Source: Candidatus Methylacidiphilales bacterium (lineage in GTDB: Bacteria; Verrucomicrobiota; Verrucomicrobiia; Methylacidiphilales; JAAUTS01). Taken from it: a stretch of DNA of 32,018 nt. Shown one piece after another: positions 15,602 through 24,189 of this stretch. The translations under genes were made by a program, and so were the position numbers. The notes below the pieces were generated by a model. The model saw only the letters and a list, made by a program, of their open reading frames with translations. It was not told where the DNA came from and did not search any database. Every line of letters begins with the position of its first letter. Position 1 is the first letter of the stretch. The stretch lies in contig JAQTNW010000042.1 of NCBI GenBank assembly GCA_028713655.1, positions 1-32,018 on the forward strand, given 5' to 3'.

Positions 15602-17827
15602 TCAGTTGCCCCCGCTGTTTAAAAGTTTATGGCCTGCTTCCTTAAATGCGTCGCGCGCCTCGGGCAGCAATTCCCAAACTCCGCTCAAATTCCCGAGCCG
15701 CGCCCGGGCATCCATCTCACGCGCTATGTCGTAGAGCTTGTGCGCGCGGAAATTGCCCGCTGTTCCCTTGATGGTATGCGTGATGAGGGCCACCCGTTCC
15801 GCATCCGTCTCCGCGAGGGCCATGCTGAGATCATTCAGGCGCCCGCCGGTTTCAGTGATAAACAGTTGTACCAGCCGGGCCGGAAAATAGGGCTCGTCCT
15901 CTGCGCTCTTGTCTGCAGCCACATGTGCCGGAACCGTTGTCGTGGCTGGTATCGGAGGCAAAACCGGAATTGCCGGCGCCAAAGTCTCCGCTGGCAAAGT
16001 GGGCTCAGGCCCATTTTGAGGAGCATTCCGCAAAATTTCATGGCAGCGTCCCAGCGCGCGCAGCAAATCCCGTTCTTCAAACGGTTTCCCCACATAATCG
16101 TTCATGCCCGATTGCAGGCAGCGCTCGCGGTCTCCCGGCATTGCATTGGCCGTCATGGCAATAATGAAAATATCGCGGTTTAAGACCGGCGTCCCGGCCT
16201 GCCGGATGAAACGGGTGGCTTCATAGCCGTCCATCTCCGGCATCTGGCAATCCATCAGGACGCAATCGTAGGCGCGGGTTTGCAATTTCTCGATTCCCAG
16301 CCGCCCGTTCTCCGCCACATCGACCTTGTGTCCCCAGCTTTCGAGCAGAATAACTGCCACCTCGCGGTTCACCTCGCTGTCTTCCACTAACAATACAGAA
16401 AGCGGCGGCACATCCTCAGAAGGTTCGGGAGCGGGAGGCGGAAGTATTTTTGGCCCGGCATCCAATCCCGCCCCGGTCTTGGGCAGTTCCAATTCAAACC
16501 AGAACGTCGAGCCTTTGCCCGGTTCGCTTTGCAGCCCGATCCGGCCCTCCAGCAACTGCACGATTTTTTTGGAGATCGCCAGCCCGAGCCCGGTTCCGCC
16601 GTAACGCCGGTTGGTCGAGCTGTCGGCCTGCTCGAATGCCCCAAACAACCGCGCCTGGGCTTCCTTTGGAATGCCGATGCCGGTGTCCATGACCGAAACC
16701 CGCAACCGTGTGTGCGTGGCCGTTTCCGAGACATTCTCAACACGAATGACAACTCTTCCGGCTTCGGTGAATTTAATGGCATTGGCCGCCAAATTCAAAA
16801 TCACCTGCCGGATGCGCGTTGGGTCGGAGACGGCCCGTGTGCAGACTCCGGGATCGATCCAGCTCGTGAAATCGATTTTTTTCTCGCGAGCGCGCTCTGA
16901 AAGCAGCTCCACAACCTCCCGCACCACATCCGCCAGATCAAATTCAACCGATTCGAACGTCATCTTGCCCGCTTCAATCTTTGAAAAATCCAGGATGTCA
17001 TTCAGGATCGTGAGCAGCGCGCCTGCGGAATTCTGAATCGTGCCGGAATAACGGCGCTGGTCTGCATCCAGCGAGGTGCGCATCAGGATTTTGATCATCC
17101 CGAGGATGCCGTTGAGCGGCGTGCGGATTTCATGGCTCATATTGGCCAGGAAGGCGGATTTGGAATCGGCGGCGCGGTTTGCCTCATCGCGCGCAAGCGC
17201 CAACTCGCGGTTGTTTTCGTTCAGCTCCGCGGCCATGGCCTGCATGGCCTCCAACTGCATATGGATAATCCGGTGCTGAAGCAACGTCAGCGTACGCGCC
17301 CCGATCAATCCCAGATAGCTGCCGTTTTCATCCGTCAAAATAATGTCGTCGAAGAAGTTTTCCCGGCGCGACATGACCCGGTTCAGGACCTGCTGCACCG
17401 GCATGCCGCGAACGACAATCAGGTGGTCGGAACGCAGGTGGCGCAGGACCGAACTTTTTGCATAAACGGCAAACCCAAGGCCGCCCCGCATGCTCAAAAT
17501 GCGGCTGACCCGCCGTTCCGAACAAAGTCCCACAATCCGTTCATCATCCAACACGGCCGCAAATTTCACCTCTTCGTTATGGCGGAAATAGTTCTGAACC
17601 TGCTCCAGGTTGTAAGAGGCCGGAATCGACGCCGTGGCGTCGATCAGGCGGACCCAGTCCGCTTTTTCGCCGTCCGCAAAACGTTCGGCGAAAGCCGACT
17701 CCCCTTCTTCATCCATCGACAATGCGGTGGGAGTTCGGAGGGATTGCTCTTGCTCCAGAAAGTCCAGCGCCTCCGGGGCGCGAGGACCGGCTGCTATTTC
17801 TTCTTCCAATGTAACCGCGCTAATCAT
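15602..17827 (-). CDS. Hybrid sensor histidine kinase: CBS pair-HisKA-HATPase-receiver-Hpt
   Basis: A 741-residue soluble hybrid kinase. Residues about 65-190 look like a pair of CBS domains (NYFRHNEEVKFAAVLDDERIVGLCS; IILTDENGSYLGLIG) which often sense adenine nucleotides. A coiled linker leads to HisKA with His232 in ANMSHEIRTPLNGI. HATPase motifs follow: NLAANAIKF (N box), MDTGIGIPKEA (G1) and GGTGLGLAISKK (G2). The receiver has phospho-Asp526 in CVLMDCQMPEMDG. The C-terminal Hpt has His684 in ITHTIKGTAGNF. No transmembrane segment is seen, so the signal is cytoplasmic. It is the first gene of the three-gene relay operon and can supply phosphoryl groups to both downstream receivers. Confidence 0.92.
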   Translation of the reverse strand: MISAVTLEEEIAAGPRAPEALDFLEQEQSLRTPTALSMDEEGESAFAERFADGEKADWVRLIDATASIPASYNLEQVQNYFRHNEEVKFAAVLDDERIVGLCSERRVSRILSMRGGLGFAVYAKSSVLRHLRSDHLIVVRGMPVQQVLNRVMSRRENFFDDIILTDENGSYLGLIGARTLTLLQHRIIHMQLEAMQAMAAELNENNRELALARDEANRAADSKSAFLANMSHEIRTPLNGILGMIKILMRTSLDADQRRYSGTIQNSAGALLTILNDILDFSKIEAGKMTFESVEFDLADVVREVVELLSERAREKKIDFTSWIDPGVCTRAVSDPTRIRQVILNLAANAIKFTEAGRVVIRVENVSETATHTRLRVSVMDTGIGIPKEAQARLFGAFEQADSSTNRRYGGTGLGLAISKKIVQLLEGRIGLQSEPGKGSTFWFELELPKTGAGLDAGPKILPPPAPEPSEDVPPLSVLLVEDSEVNREVAVILLESWGHKVDVAENGRLGIEKLQTRAYDCVLMDCQMPEMDGYEATRFIRQAGTPVLNRDIFIIAMTANAMPGDRERCLQSGMNDYVGKPFEERDLLRALGRCHEILRNAPQNGPEPTLPAETLAPAIPVLPPIPATTTVPAHVAADKSAEDEPYFPARLVQLFITETGGRLNDLSMALAETDAERVALITHTIKGTAGNFRAHKLYDIAREMDARARLGNLSGVWELLPEARDAFKEAGHKLLNSGGN

Positions 17828-17961
17828 GGTATTCGGGTAAGTAACAATGTTGCCCGGCAGTATCCCGCTACAATTGTTCCGTTTCAGCGAATTATTTGTG
17901 ACATTTCGGCTGAAAACAAAAATAGAGGCTGCCTGTAAGCTTTATTGCGCGTGGTCCTTTA

Positions 17962-17989
17962 AATGGGACGACACAGGGTTCATCCATCT
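17962..17989 (+). repeat. REP-like element, decayed copy 3
   Basis: The first 14-15 bases (AATGGGACGACACAG) equal copies 1 and 2. The second half matches at about nine of 13 positions, so the stem is broken. It lies in the 242-bp divergent gap between the hybrid kinase and the antitoxin gene, a region that holds no other clear feature except the toxin-antitoxin promoter region. Confidence 0.55.
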
Positions 17990-18032
17990 ATCTTTCATCG
18001 CGCAGCGTATGGGTTGCCTTGCAACGCCGGGC

Positions 18033-18061
18033 TTGAAGTCAAACCGCTCAACCGGTAGGAT
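18033..18061 (+). promoter_or_regulatory. Possible promoter of the toxin-antitoxin pair
   Basis: TTGAAG (18033-18038), 17 bp, TAGGAT (18056-18061), nine bases before the antitoxin ATG. The same AGGA could instead be a ribosome binding site with good spacing, so the two readings compete. A small perfect inverted repeat (GTTGC, three bases, GCAAC, 18013-18025) just upstream could be an autoregulatory operator. Confidence 0.3.
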
Positions 18062-18069
18062 AAAACATC

Positions 18070-18291
18070 ATGAGCACTGCTGAAATCATGGCCGAATTGC
18101 CCAAACTTCCTCCCAAGGAGGTGGAGTCGATTTACTTCCGGGCTGCCGCACTCCTTGATACTTCGTCCCTGAAAGAAACCCCAGAGCTGCTTGCCGCTTT
18201 GGACGAGGCCGAAGCTTCCTATCGAGCCGAAGGAAGTGTCAGCGCGGACGAAATGCGCCGAATGGTGGCCTCGTGGAACACTTCCAAGTAA
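18070..18291 (+). CDS. Antitoxin of a ParE/RelE-type toxin-antitoxin pair
   Basis: A 73-residue acidic, helical protein starting MSTAEIMAELPKLPPKEVES and ending DEMRRMVASWNTSK. Size, charge and position directly before and overlapping a ParE/RelE-like toxin gene identify it as the antitoxin. The pattern (leading helix, central LLAALDEAEASYRAEG, terminal toxin-binding tail) resembles the putative addiction-module component family described as CHP02574, but I cannot confirm the exact family. Its last 19 bases overlap the toxin gene. Confidence 0.75.
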   Translation: MSTAEIMAELPKLPPKEVESIYFRAAALLDTSSLKETPELLAALDEAEASYRAEGSVSADEMRRMVASWNTSK

Positions 18292-18581
18292 AGTTTACAA
18301 AAACCGCTCGGCGCGACCTGGAACAAATCCGGGCATACATTGCTGAAGCCAGCGCGGATGAGTGGACGGCGGATCGCTTCTGCGGACGGTTGCTCGATAC
18401 CGCTCTTTCGCTTGATGTGACACCTGATCGGGGTGCGAAGCTTCATACTCGACCCGATACGCGCTTTCTGGTCTTGCGGCCTTACTTGGTCTTTTACCGC
18501 ATCCTGGAAGAGGAAAATATCGTCTTGGTGCTGCGGTTCTGGCATGGAGCCCAACATCCCAAACGTCTCCGTCTGAAATAA
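18273..18581 (+). CDS. ParE/RelE-superfamily toxin
   Basis: A 102-residue basic protein. It starts at GTG 18273 inside the antitoxin gene (overlap 19 bp) and reads MEHFQVKFTKTARRDLEQIRAYIAE, the usual first strand and helix of the fold. Later segments TRFLVLRPYLVFYRILEEEN and LVLRFWHGAQHPKRL are the conserved strands and the basic C-terminal motif of ParE/RelE toxins. ParE members block DNA gyrase and RelE members cut mRNA at the ribosome; the sequence alone leans to ParE. The GTG start and overlap suggest translational coupling, keeping toxin below antitoxin. Confidence 0.85.
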   Translation: MEHFQVKFTKTARRDLEQIRAYIAEASADEWTADRFCGRLLDTALSLDVTPDRGAKLHTRPDTRFLVLRPYLVFYRILEEENIVLVLRFWHGAQHPKRLRLK

Positions 18582-18583
18582 CT

Positions 18584-18709
18584 TCAACAAACCAGCACTT
18601 CCCGCACGGTCTGCCTGAGTGCTTCCCGTAAAGATGACAATAACGCGGGGCGCCAGCCAAATCCCCTCTCGATTTGCCCCAACAACTGCTGTAGGCTGGC
18701 AATCTTCAT
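18584..18709 (-). pseudogene. Decayed C-terminal fragment of a CheY-like receiver
   Basis: Read on the minus strand, the last codons spell LRQTVREVLVC and stop. The lone receiver at 14008-14382 ends FRQTVREVLLC and stop. The DNA agrees at about 35 of 43 positions, including the stop codon and frame. Further upstream GFGWRPALL aligns with GLGARAVLH of the receiver. The rest of the domain, including the phospho-Asp, is gone. It overlaps the first bases of the CHAD gene. It is probably the tail of a former duplicate receiver gene. Confidence 0.48.
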
Positions 18710-19652
18710 GAAATCTCCGCCTCCCGCTCTGAAGCAGATATCCGGCCCTCTCTGCGAACAAGGTCTTTTGGGCAACCACCTGCTCCTCTCCCTCAAAAAG
18801 CACGGGCGCGCCTACCGTAAAAAACTCAAACGCTGCCGGGATGGTTTTTCAAAAAAGTCCGTGCATGAACTGCGGGTGGAAACCCGCCGCTTGCTGGCTT
18901 TGCTGGACCTTTTGAACAAGATGGGTTCCCAAATCAGCCTGCCGCAGAGAACCCGGGCCCCGTTGAAAAAGCGCTTTGATACGCTCAGTTCGTTGCGGGA
19001 CGCCCAGGTGCAGTCGGATTACGTGGGGAAAATGTTGGTTCGCCGTCCGGAACTCCGCGCTTTCCACGAGTTTCTGCAACGGCGCGCGCTTCGACTGGCC
19101 CGTTCCGCTGTCAGTACATTGAAAAAAGGCAAGATGTCCGAACTGGAAAACGGCATCGCAGACCTGAAACAAAAGCTCGCAAAACAATTTTCCGATCCGG
19201 ACGCGGAGGCCCGCTGTTACACAGGCGTCCAGCAGGTTTTGATCCAGGCGCGGGACAAAGTCCTGGAACTCCGGCGGCAAAGTGTCGGCGATGCATCCCT
19301 GATCCATCGCGGCCGCATCGCGCTTAAAAAATTCCGCTACCTGCTGGAAGCCCTGCAACCGGTACTCTCCGGCATCGGCCCCCGGGAACTCAAAGCCATG
19401 CGGGAAGAGCAGGCTTTGGTTGGTAACATCCAGGATGCCGAAGTGCTGACAGCCTGTATCAATAAATGGGTGTCCAAGAAAAAGTTGAAAAAGGCGCCGC
19501 TGCTATCTCTGCGCAAAACCCTGGTTCGCCGCCGCTCGACACTATTGCGAGCCCATCTCAAGAAGCTGGCGGAACCACCCGATTGGAATTTGCCGGACGG
19601 ATTTGAAATTAACCTCAAATCTGCCTTGCCCGCTTCTTCATCCGCTTCGTAG
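18708..19652 (+). CDS. CHAD domain protein
   Basis: A 314-residue, strongly basic helical protein. SVHELRVETRRLLALLDLL (about residues 51-69) and IHRGRIALKKFRYLLEAL (about 200-217) are the two conserved histidine-bearing helices of the CHAD (conserved histidine alpha-helical) domain, one in each half of the four-helix-like repeat. CHAD domains bind inorganic polyphosphate and often localise to polyphosphate granules; many are fused to CYTH phosphatases, but no CYTH domain is present here. Its stop is one base before the KDPG aldolase start, so they are likely cotranscribed. Function is inferred from the family. Confidence 0.85.
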   Translation: MKSPPPALKQISGPLCEQGLLGNHLLLSLKKHGRAYRKKLKRCRDGFSKKSVHELRVETRRLLALLDLLNKMGSQISLPQRTRAPLKKRFDTLSSLRDAQVQSDYVGKMLVRRPELRAFHEFLQRRALRLARSAVSTLKKGKMSELENGIADLKQKLAKQFSDPDAEARCYTGVQQVLIQARDKVLELRRQSVGDASLIHRGRIALKKFRYLLEALQPVLSGIGPRELKAMREEQALVGNIQDAEVLTACINKWVSKKKLKKAPLLSLRKTLVRRRSTLLRAHLKKLAEPPDWNLPDGFEINLKSALPASSSAS

Positions 19653-19653
19653 A

Positions 19654-20325
19654 ATGAAATTTATGACCAAACAGGAATCCATCCATCGACTGCTCAATCC
19701 CGGCGTTGTCGCTGTCATCCGCGCCGACTCTTCCGAACAACTTTTGGACATCTGCAGGGCCCTGGCAGACGGCGGTGTTACAGGGATGGAAATCACCATG
19801 ACCACGCCCAACGCCCTGGACGCCATCCGGGAAACCACCCGCACGCTTGGCGACAAAATTTACATGGGCGTCGGCAGCGTTCTGGACCCCGAGACCGCGC
19901 GGCTGGCCATTCTGGCCGGGGCGGAATTTGTGGTCACCCCGATTTTCAAACCCGAGATCATCCGCCTTTGCAATCGCTACTCGAAACCCATCGTTTGCGG
20001 CGCCTACACACCGACCGAGGCCTTGAATGCGTATGAGAGCGGGGCGGACTTTGTAAAAATTTTTCCGGCCGACGGTCTCGGACCGAATTACATCAAAGCC
20101 CTGAAAGCGCCGATGCCGCACTTGCAGGTCATCCCCACCGGCGGTGTGGACGTGAACACCTGCTCTGACTTTATCAAGGCGGGCTGCGCGGCGGTTGCGG
20201 CCGGCAGCAGTCTGGTCAAAAAAGAGTTCATTCAGAAAAAGGATTGGAAGGCGCTCAGTGAGCTCGCGGCCCAATTCGTCGCCAACGTCGCCAAAGCCCG
20301 AGCCGCTGATCCAGCCAGGAAATAA
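19654..20325 (+). CDS. eda: 2-dehydro-3-deoxyphosphogluconate (KDPG) / 4-hydroxy-2-oxoglutarate aldolase
   Basis: Cleaves KDPG to pyruvate and glyceraldehyde 3-phosphate, the last step of the Entner-Doudoroff and hexuronate pathways. From ATG 19654 the product is 223 residues, the usual length. Family landmarks are VVAVIRADS (Arg23), GMEITMTTPNA (catalytic Glu46), GVGSVLDPE, EFVVTPIFKPE and the Schiff-base lysine at 135 in GADFVKIFPAD. PTGGVDVNTCSDFIKAG forms the phosphate site. A second ATG at 19663 is possible. A KDG-kinase-like gene at 27423-28520 would make its substrate. Confidence 0.93.
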   Translation: MKFMTKQESIHRLLNPGVVAVIRADSSEQLLDICRALADGGVTGMEITMTTPNALDAIRETTRTLGDKIYMGVGSVLDPETARLAILAGAEFVVTPIFKPEIIRLCNRYSKPIVCGAYTPTEALNAYESGADFVKIFPADGLGPNYIKALKAPMPHLQVIPTGGVDVNTCSDFIKAGCAAVAAGSSLVKKEFIQKKDWKALSELAAQFVANVAKARAADPARK

Positions 20326-20576
20326 GACTTAACGCAAAGTCGCAATGCGCCTGTGGCGCACGCCAAGGCGCGGAAAACCTGGCCTCAGAACGCGGAGACG
20401 GGCGAAAGGATTCAAAATTCCGAATTTAAACTTCCACCTTCAACCTCTATCCCCCTGACAAGGGGGAAGTAAAGGGGGTTTGTGTTGCCCGCGAAACACG
20501 CGGAAATCTGAAGGCTGAAAGCCGAACGCCCGCAGGCTTTAAACTTTAAACTTTAGATTTATAACTCTGATACTAC
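20326..20576. other. Intergenic mosaic of short repeats
   Basis: The 251-bp gap between eda and the convergent receiver-kinase holds no gene. It contains a perfect hairpin TGCGCC-TGT-GGCGCA (20346-20360) 20 bp past the eda stop, without a T tract, then the 43-bp repeat at 20444-20486 and an AT-rich run of TTTAAACTT units near 20538-20560. Confidence 0.6.
20444..20486 (+). repeat. 43-bp dispersed repeat, copy 1
   Basis: An exact duplicate of 27321-27363 in the same orientation. It starts CCTCTATCCCCC and carries a TCCCCC/GGGGGA hairpin with loop TGACAA, then GGAAGTAAAGGGGG. Flanking sequences on both sides differ, so the 43 bp behave as a unit. Confidence 0.8.
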
Positions 20577-21689
20577 TCAGCGCGGCAGCGTGAAATAAAA
20601 CGTGGCGCCTTCATCGACCTTGCCTTCGGCCCAGGTGCGCCCTCCATGGCGCGTGATGATGCGCAGCACATTGGCCAGCCCGATGCCCGTGCCATCAAAT
20701 TCCTCCTTGCGGTGCAGCCGCTGGAAAACGCCGAATAATCTGTCCGCATGCTTCATGTCAAAGCCCACGCCATTATCGCGCACAAAAATCACCGTTTCCC
20801 GCTCCTCAATTCTGCAACCGATTTCGATTTCAGCCGGGTTGCGCGGGCGGGTGTATTTAATGGCGTTGGACAGAAGATTGCTGAAGACCTGTTGGAGCAG
20901 GGAAGGGTCCGCCTGCACCAGGGGGAGGGGACCTTTCTTCCATACAATATTCCGCCCTTCGATTTCCGGCTGCAGCCTCTGTATTACTGTTTCCAGCAAA
21001 TCCTGAAGGTTGATCTGGGTGCATCGCATTTCGGAACGGCCCATTCGGGAAAAATTGAGCAGGTCGTCGATAAGACGGTTCATCTCCCTGGCTGAGTTGG
21101 CGATGAGATTCAAATAGCGCTTGTCGCTTTCTGAAAGCGAGGGGCCGATGGTGTCGTCCAGCATCTCAACAAAGCCTTCGATATGGCGGACAGGCGTGCG
21201 CAAATCGTGCGAAACAGAATAGGAAAAAGCCTCCAGTTCCCGATTGGCCGCTTCCAATTCAGCCGTGCGCTCGCGCACACGTTGTTCCAGGGCGGCGTTT
21301 TCCAGGCGCAAACGCCGGACCGTGAGCGCGCGGTCCAGCACGGGGAGGATGGCGCTTAATTTGAACGGCTTGAGAATATAATCAAGCGCGCCCGATTTCA
21401 TCGCCTCCACCGCCGTTGTAATTGTTCCTTCTCCGGTCATGATGATCCCGACCAGATTGGAGTCCTTTCGGCGGGCGGCCTGCAGCAGCGAGATGCCGTC
21501 CATTTCCGACATCATCAAATCCGTCAAAAGCAGGTCAAATTTTGTCCCCTCCATCGCGCTCAGGGCCGCGGTGGCCGAGGAAAAACCGGTTGTTTCGTAC
21601 CCGCGGTCTTTCAGCGTGTTGCACAACGCTTTCATTTGAGCGATCTCGTCGTCAACGATCAGAATCTTCGCCAAAGAAATGTCAGCCAT
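20577..21689 (-). CDS. Receiver-histidine kinase (REC-HisKA-HATPase)
   Basis: A 370-residue soluble protein. The N-terminal receiver has AKILIVDDE and phospho-Asp57 in LLLTDLMMSEMDG, where Ser replaces the usual Pro. The switch Thr is in IIMTGEG and the Lys in YILKPFK. A coiled linker (about 125-152) leads to HisKA with His161 in FSYSVSHDLRTPVRHIEG, the phytochrome-like HisKA type. HATPase motifs are SNLLSNAIKY, VRDNGVGFDM and GTGIGLANV. It starts six bases after the stop of the upstream hybrid kinase, so it belongs to the same operon. Its receiver is a plausible acceptor from that kinase, which would set its own kinase activity. Confidence 0.92.
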   Translation of the reverse strand: MADISLAKILIVDDEIAQMKALCNTLKDRGYETTGFSSATAALSAMEGTKFDLLLTDLMMSEMDGISLLQAARRKDSNLVGIIMTGEGTITTAVEAMKSGALDYILKPFKLSAILPVLDRALTVRRLRLENAALEQRVRERTAELEAANRELEAFSYSVSHDLRTPVRHIEGFVEMLDDTIGPSLSESDKRYLNLIANSAREMNRLIDDLLNFSRMGRSEMRCTQINLQDLLETVIQRLQPEIEGRNIVWKKGPLPLVQADPSLLQQVFSNLLSNAIKYTRPRNPAEIEIGCRIEERETVIFVRDNGVGFDMKHADRLFGVFQRLHRKEEFDGTGIGLANVLRIITRHGGRTWAEGKVDEGATFYFTLPR

Positions 21690-21695
21690 AAAAAA

Positions 21696-24188
21696 TCACG
21701 CTTTTGTTCGCGCCAGACACTCGGCCAGAGCTTCGCGCAATTCGCGCAACTTGGGAGGCTTGTTCAGGACACGGTCAACATGCGGCGGTATGTCGCCTTC
21801 TGCAGCCAATCGTTGTCCCCAACCGGTCAAAAGAATGACAGGCGTTAATGGGGAAATGCCCTTTATGGCCGCGGCAACCTGCCGTCCGTCCACATAAGGC
21901 ATCCCGAGATCTGTAATGATGGCCGAGAACGGTTCCTGTGCTTCCCATGCCTTGCGGAACGCCTCAATGCCCTCCCGCCCTCCATTTGCAGTTACAATGA
22001 CATGGCCGTCCATCTCAAGAGTATCGCGCAGCGACTTGATAATCAGCGGATCATCATCGGTGATGAGCAGGCGGAGTCTCGACGGCATCGTAAAGCCTGA
22101 AGAACTCGGGCTCGATTCGCCTGCGGGAGTTTCCGGCACCGAGAAGACAAGCCGGATCGTTGTTCCTTTTCCAATCACACTGTCAATTTCGATTTCGGCA
22201 TTATGCCGACGGACAATGCCATGCACCATCGCAAGGCCGAGGCCGGTGCCACGCTCTCCTTTCGTCGTAAAAAACGGCTCAAAGCAGCGGCGGCGCGTGT
22301 CCTCGTCCATTCCCATGCCGGTGTCGCTGACTTCCACATGGACTTGCCGTGGCGCTGGATCCGCTGTGCCGGATTTTCCGGGTTCGGAAATTTTTGTCCG
22401 CAAGGTCAGAGTGCCGCCTTCGGGCATGGCATCGACAGCATTGAAGACAAGATTGACGAGCGCTTCACGAATCTCGCTCTCGACTCCCAGAATGGCCGGT
22501 AATTCCGCCGCCAGTTCCGTTTCCATTTTGATGAAATGTCCGCGCTGTTGCGGCATGTCGCTCCAGCGGGCGCGTGAAAGATCGATGACTTGTTGCATGA
22601 GGCGGTTCAACTGGACTGGCAGAAGAACCAACTGCGGTTCGCGCTGGCGGTAAAATTCCTTCATGCGCGAAACGGTCTGTGCGACATCGTCAATCGCATG
22701 CTGGATGGTGCCCAGGTAGTCGCGCGTACGGGCGCTCAAACCCGGCTCCGCTTCAAGCAGGGATTCGGTGTAAAGCGCGATGGGCGAAATGGCGTTGTTG
22801 ATGTCGTGCGCGATGCCGCTCGCCATCTGTCCCAGCGCGCGCAAACGTTCCTGCTGCATCACGGCCTGTTGTGTTTGTCGCAAATCGTCATAAGCCTGGT
22901 GCAATGCCTCGTACAGTTGCGTCTGATGCGCGGCCAGGGCCACATGCTCGCTCATCTGCCGTAAAAATTCGCATTCGCCGCTGCTGAAGCCATTGGGTTG
23001 GCGGCGCGCCGTAATGAGTACGCCGAAAACCCTGCTTTCCACCAAAAGAGGCGCAGCGACAAGGGAGCGCAGCCCGCCGCCCGCAAGGCGTTGTGGGAAT
23101 GGAAACTTGGAATTGCTGATATCCGGCTCGTAAACCAACTCTCCGCGCACACAGCGGGAAAGGCCGTTTTTATCGATATCCACGCTGGAGGATTTGGTCA
23201 GTGCCAGCTCCAACGCCAACGCTTCACTGCGAATGCCGACGCTTGTGACGGTCAAAGTTTTGGAGCCCTGCTCGTAGAGGCAAACGCACCCGAAATCGAG
23301 CGGCAAATCCTCCTCCAGGGTGCGGACGACCACCTGAAAGATGCTTTGCAAATCCTGCCGCTCGCTGATGGCGCGGGTGGTGCGGTGCAACAATTCAAGC
23401 CGCGTGAGCTGGGATTGCACCCGCTCCTCGGCGCCCTTTCGTTCCGCAATTTCCTGCCGCAAGGATTCATTCGCGGCCAGCAGGGCTTTATCGCGATCTT
23501 CGATGCTGGCCAGCAATTGATTGAAGGCGCCGGTGAGCTGCCCGGTTTCATCCCGGCCCTGTGCGGGTACACGGACCGTATAGTCCTTGTCTTCCGCAAT
23601 GCGCTTCAACGTTTCAGCCAGGATGAGGATGGGCCGTGAAATGGGCCGTTGGAAGCGAGAGGAAAGCGCAAGAGCTACAAATACGGAACCGGTCAAAACC
23701 ACCGCGGCAATCCCCAGGAACACATTGAGCTGACCATACATTTCCTCCAGGCCGGTTTGGATGTAAATCGTGCCGATGCGTTTCTCATTTAAAAAAACGG
23801 GGTGAAAGACAATCAGGCTGCCTCGTTCGAAGCGATACCCGTCGCCGGAAGGGCGGACCGGAAAATCGATTTTTTTTCCCGCCCGGGTGTATTGGGCAAA
23901 CAAATTTCCTTTCTCATCATAAAGACATGCGGATGCAACGCTGGATTTGACCTGCAGCGCCTGCAGGGTTTCCTGCGCCGCATTCTCATCCTGAAAAGCC
24001 AGGGCGGCCTGGGTGTTTTTTGCCAGCACATCGGCCAATACCGTGGTACCGCGCACCATTCCTCCGCGAAAGTTGACGAATTGATAGGCAGCCAGCACGC
24101 CGCACGCAAGCAGGAGCGCCGCCGAGCAGGTCAGTAAAATGGCCAGCGTCAGCTTTCGGCGAATGGGCAGATCCCGCAGCCAGTTCAT
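21696..24188 (-). CDS. Membrane hybrid kinase: CHASE8-like sensor-HAMP-GAF-HisKA-HATPase-receiver
   Basis: From ATG 24188, preceded by a strong AGGGGGG site, the product is 830 residues. TM1 is about 12-38 and TM2 about 155-177. The periplasmic region between them (GTTVLADVLAKNTQAALAF, ACLYDEKGNLFAQY, IGTIYIQTGL) matches the CHASE8 type. HAMP follows (about 180-235), then a coiled coil, a GAF domain (about 270-425), HisKA with His461 in SGIAHDINNAISPI (NtrB-like), HATPase (NLVFNAVDAM, SDTGMGMD, GTGLGLAMVHGI) and a receiver with phospho-Asp760 in AIITDLGMPYVDG. CHASE8 is also the sensor of the YfiN cyclase, whose partner is YfiR; here a yfiR-like gene ends one base upstream. A TTG at 24206 is a less likely start. 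Confidence 0.9.
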   Translation of the reverse strand: MNWLRDLPIRRKLTLAILLTCSAALLLACGVLAAYQFVNFRGGMVRGTTVLADVLAKNTQAALAFQDENAAQETLQALQVKSSVASACLYDEKGNLFAQYTRAGKKIDFPVRPSGDGYRFERGSLIVFHPVFLNEKRIGTIYIQTGLEEMYGQLNVFLGIAAVVLTGSVFVALALSSRFQRPISRPILILAETLKRIAEDKDYTVRVPAQGRDETGQLTGAFNQLLASIEDRDKALLAANESLRQEIAERKGAEERVQSQLTRLELLHRTTRAISERQDLQSIFQVVVRTLEEDLPLDFGCVCLYEQGSKTLTVTSVGIRSEALALELALTKSSSVDIDKNGLSRCVRGELVYEPDISNSKFPFPQRLAGGGLRSLVAAPLLVESRVFGVLITARRQPNGFSSGECEFLRQMSEHVALAAHQTQLYEALHQAYDDLRQTQQAVMQQERLRALGQMASGIAHDINNAISPIALYTESLLEAEPGLSARTRDYLGTIQHAIDDVAQTVSRMKEFYRQREPQLVLLPVQLNRLMQQVIDLSRARWSDMPQQRGHFIKMETELAAELPAILGVESEIREALVNLVFNAVDAMPEGGTLTLRTKISEPGKSGTADPAPRQVHVEVSDTGMGMDEDTRRRCFEPFFTTKGERGTGLGLAMVHGIVRRHNAEIEIDSVIGKGTTIRLVFSVPETPAGESSPSSSGFTMPSRLRLLITDDDPLIIKSLRDTLEMDGHVIVTANGGREGIEAFRKAWEAQEPFSAIITDLGMPYVDGRQVAAAIKGISPLTPVILLTGWGQRLAAEGDIPPHVDRVLNKPPKLRELREALAECLARTKA

Positions 24189-24189
24189 G

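Noticed and set aside
17132-17938. A 268-codon plus-strand frame opposite the hybrid kinase
   Set aside because: It overlaps the CBS and HisKA coding region, has no known motif, and is histidine- and glutamine-rich as expected for antisense of this gene.
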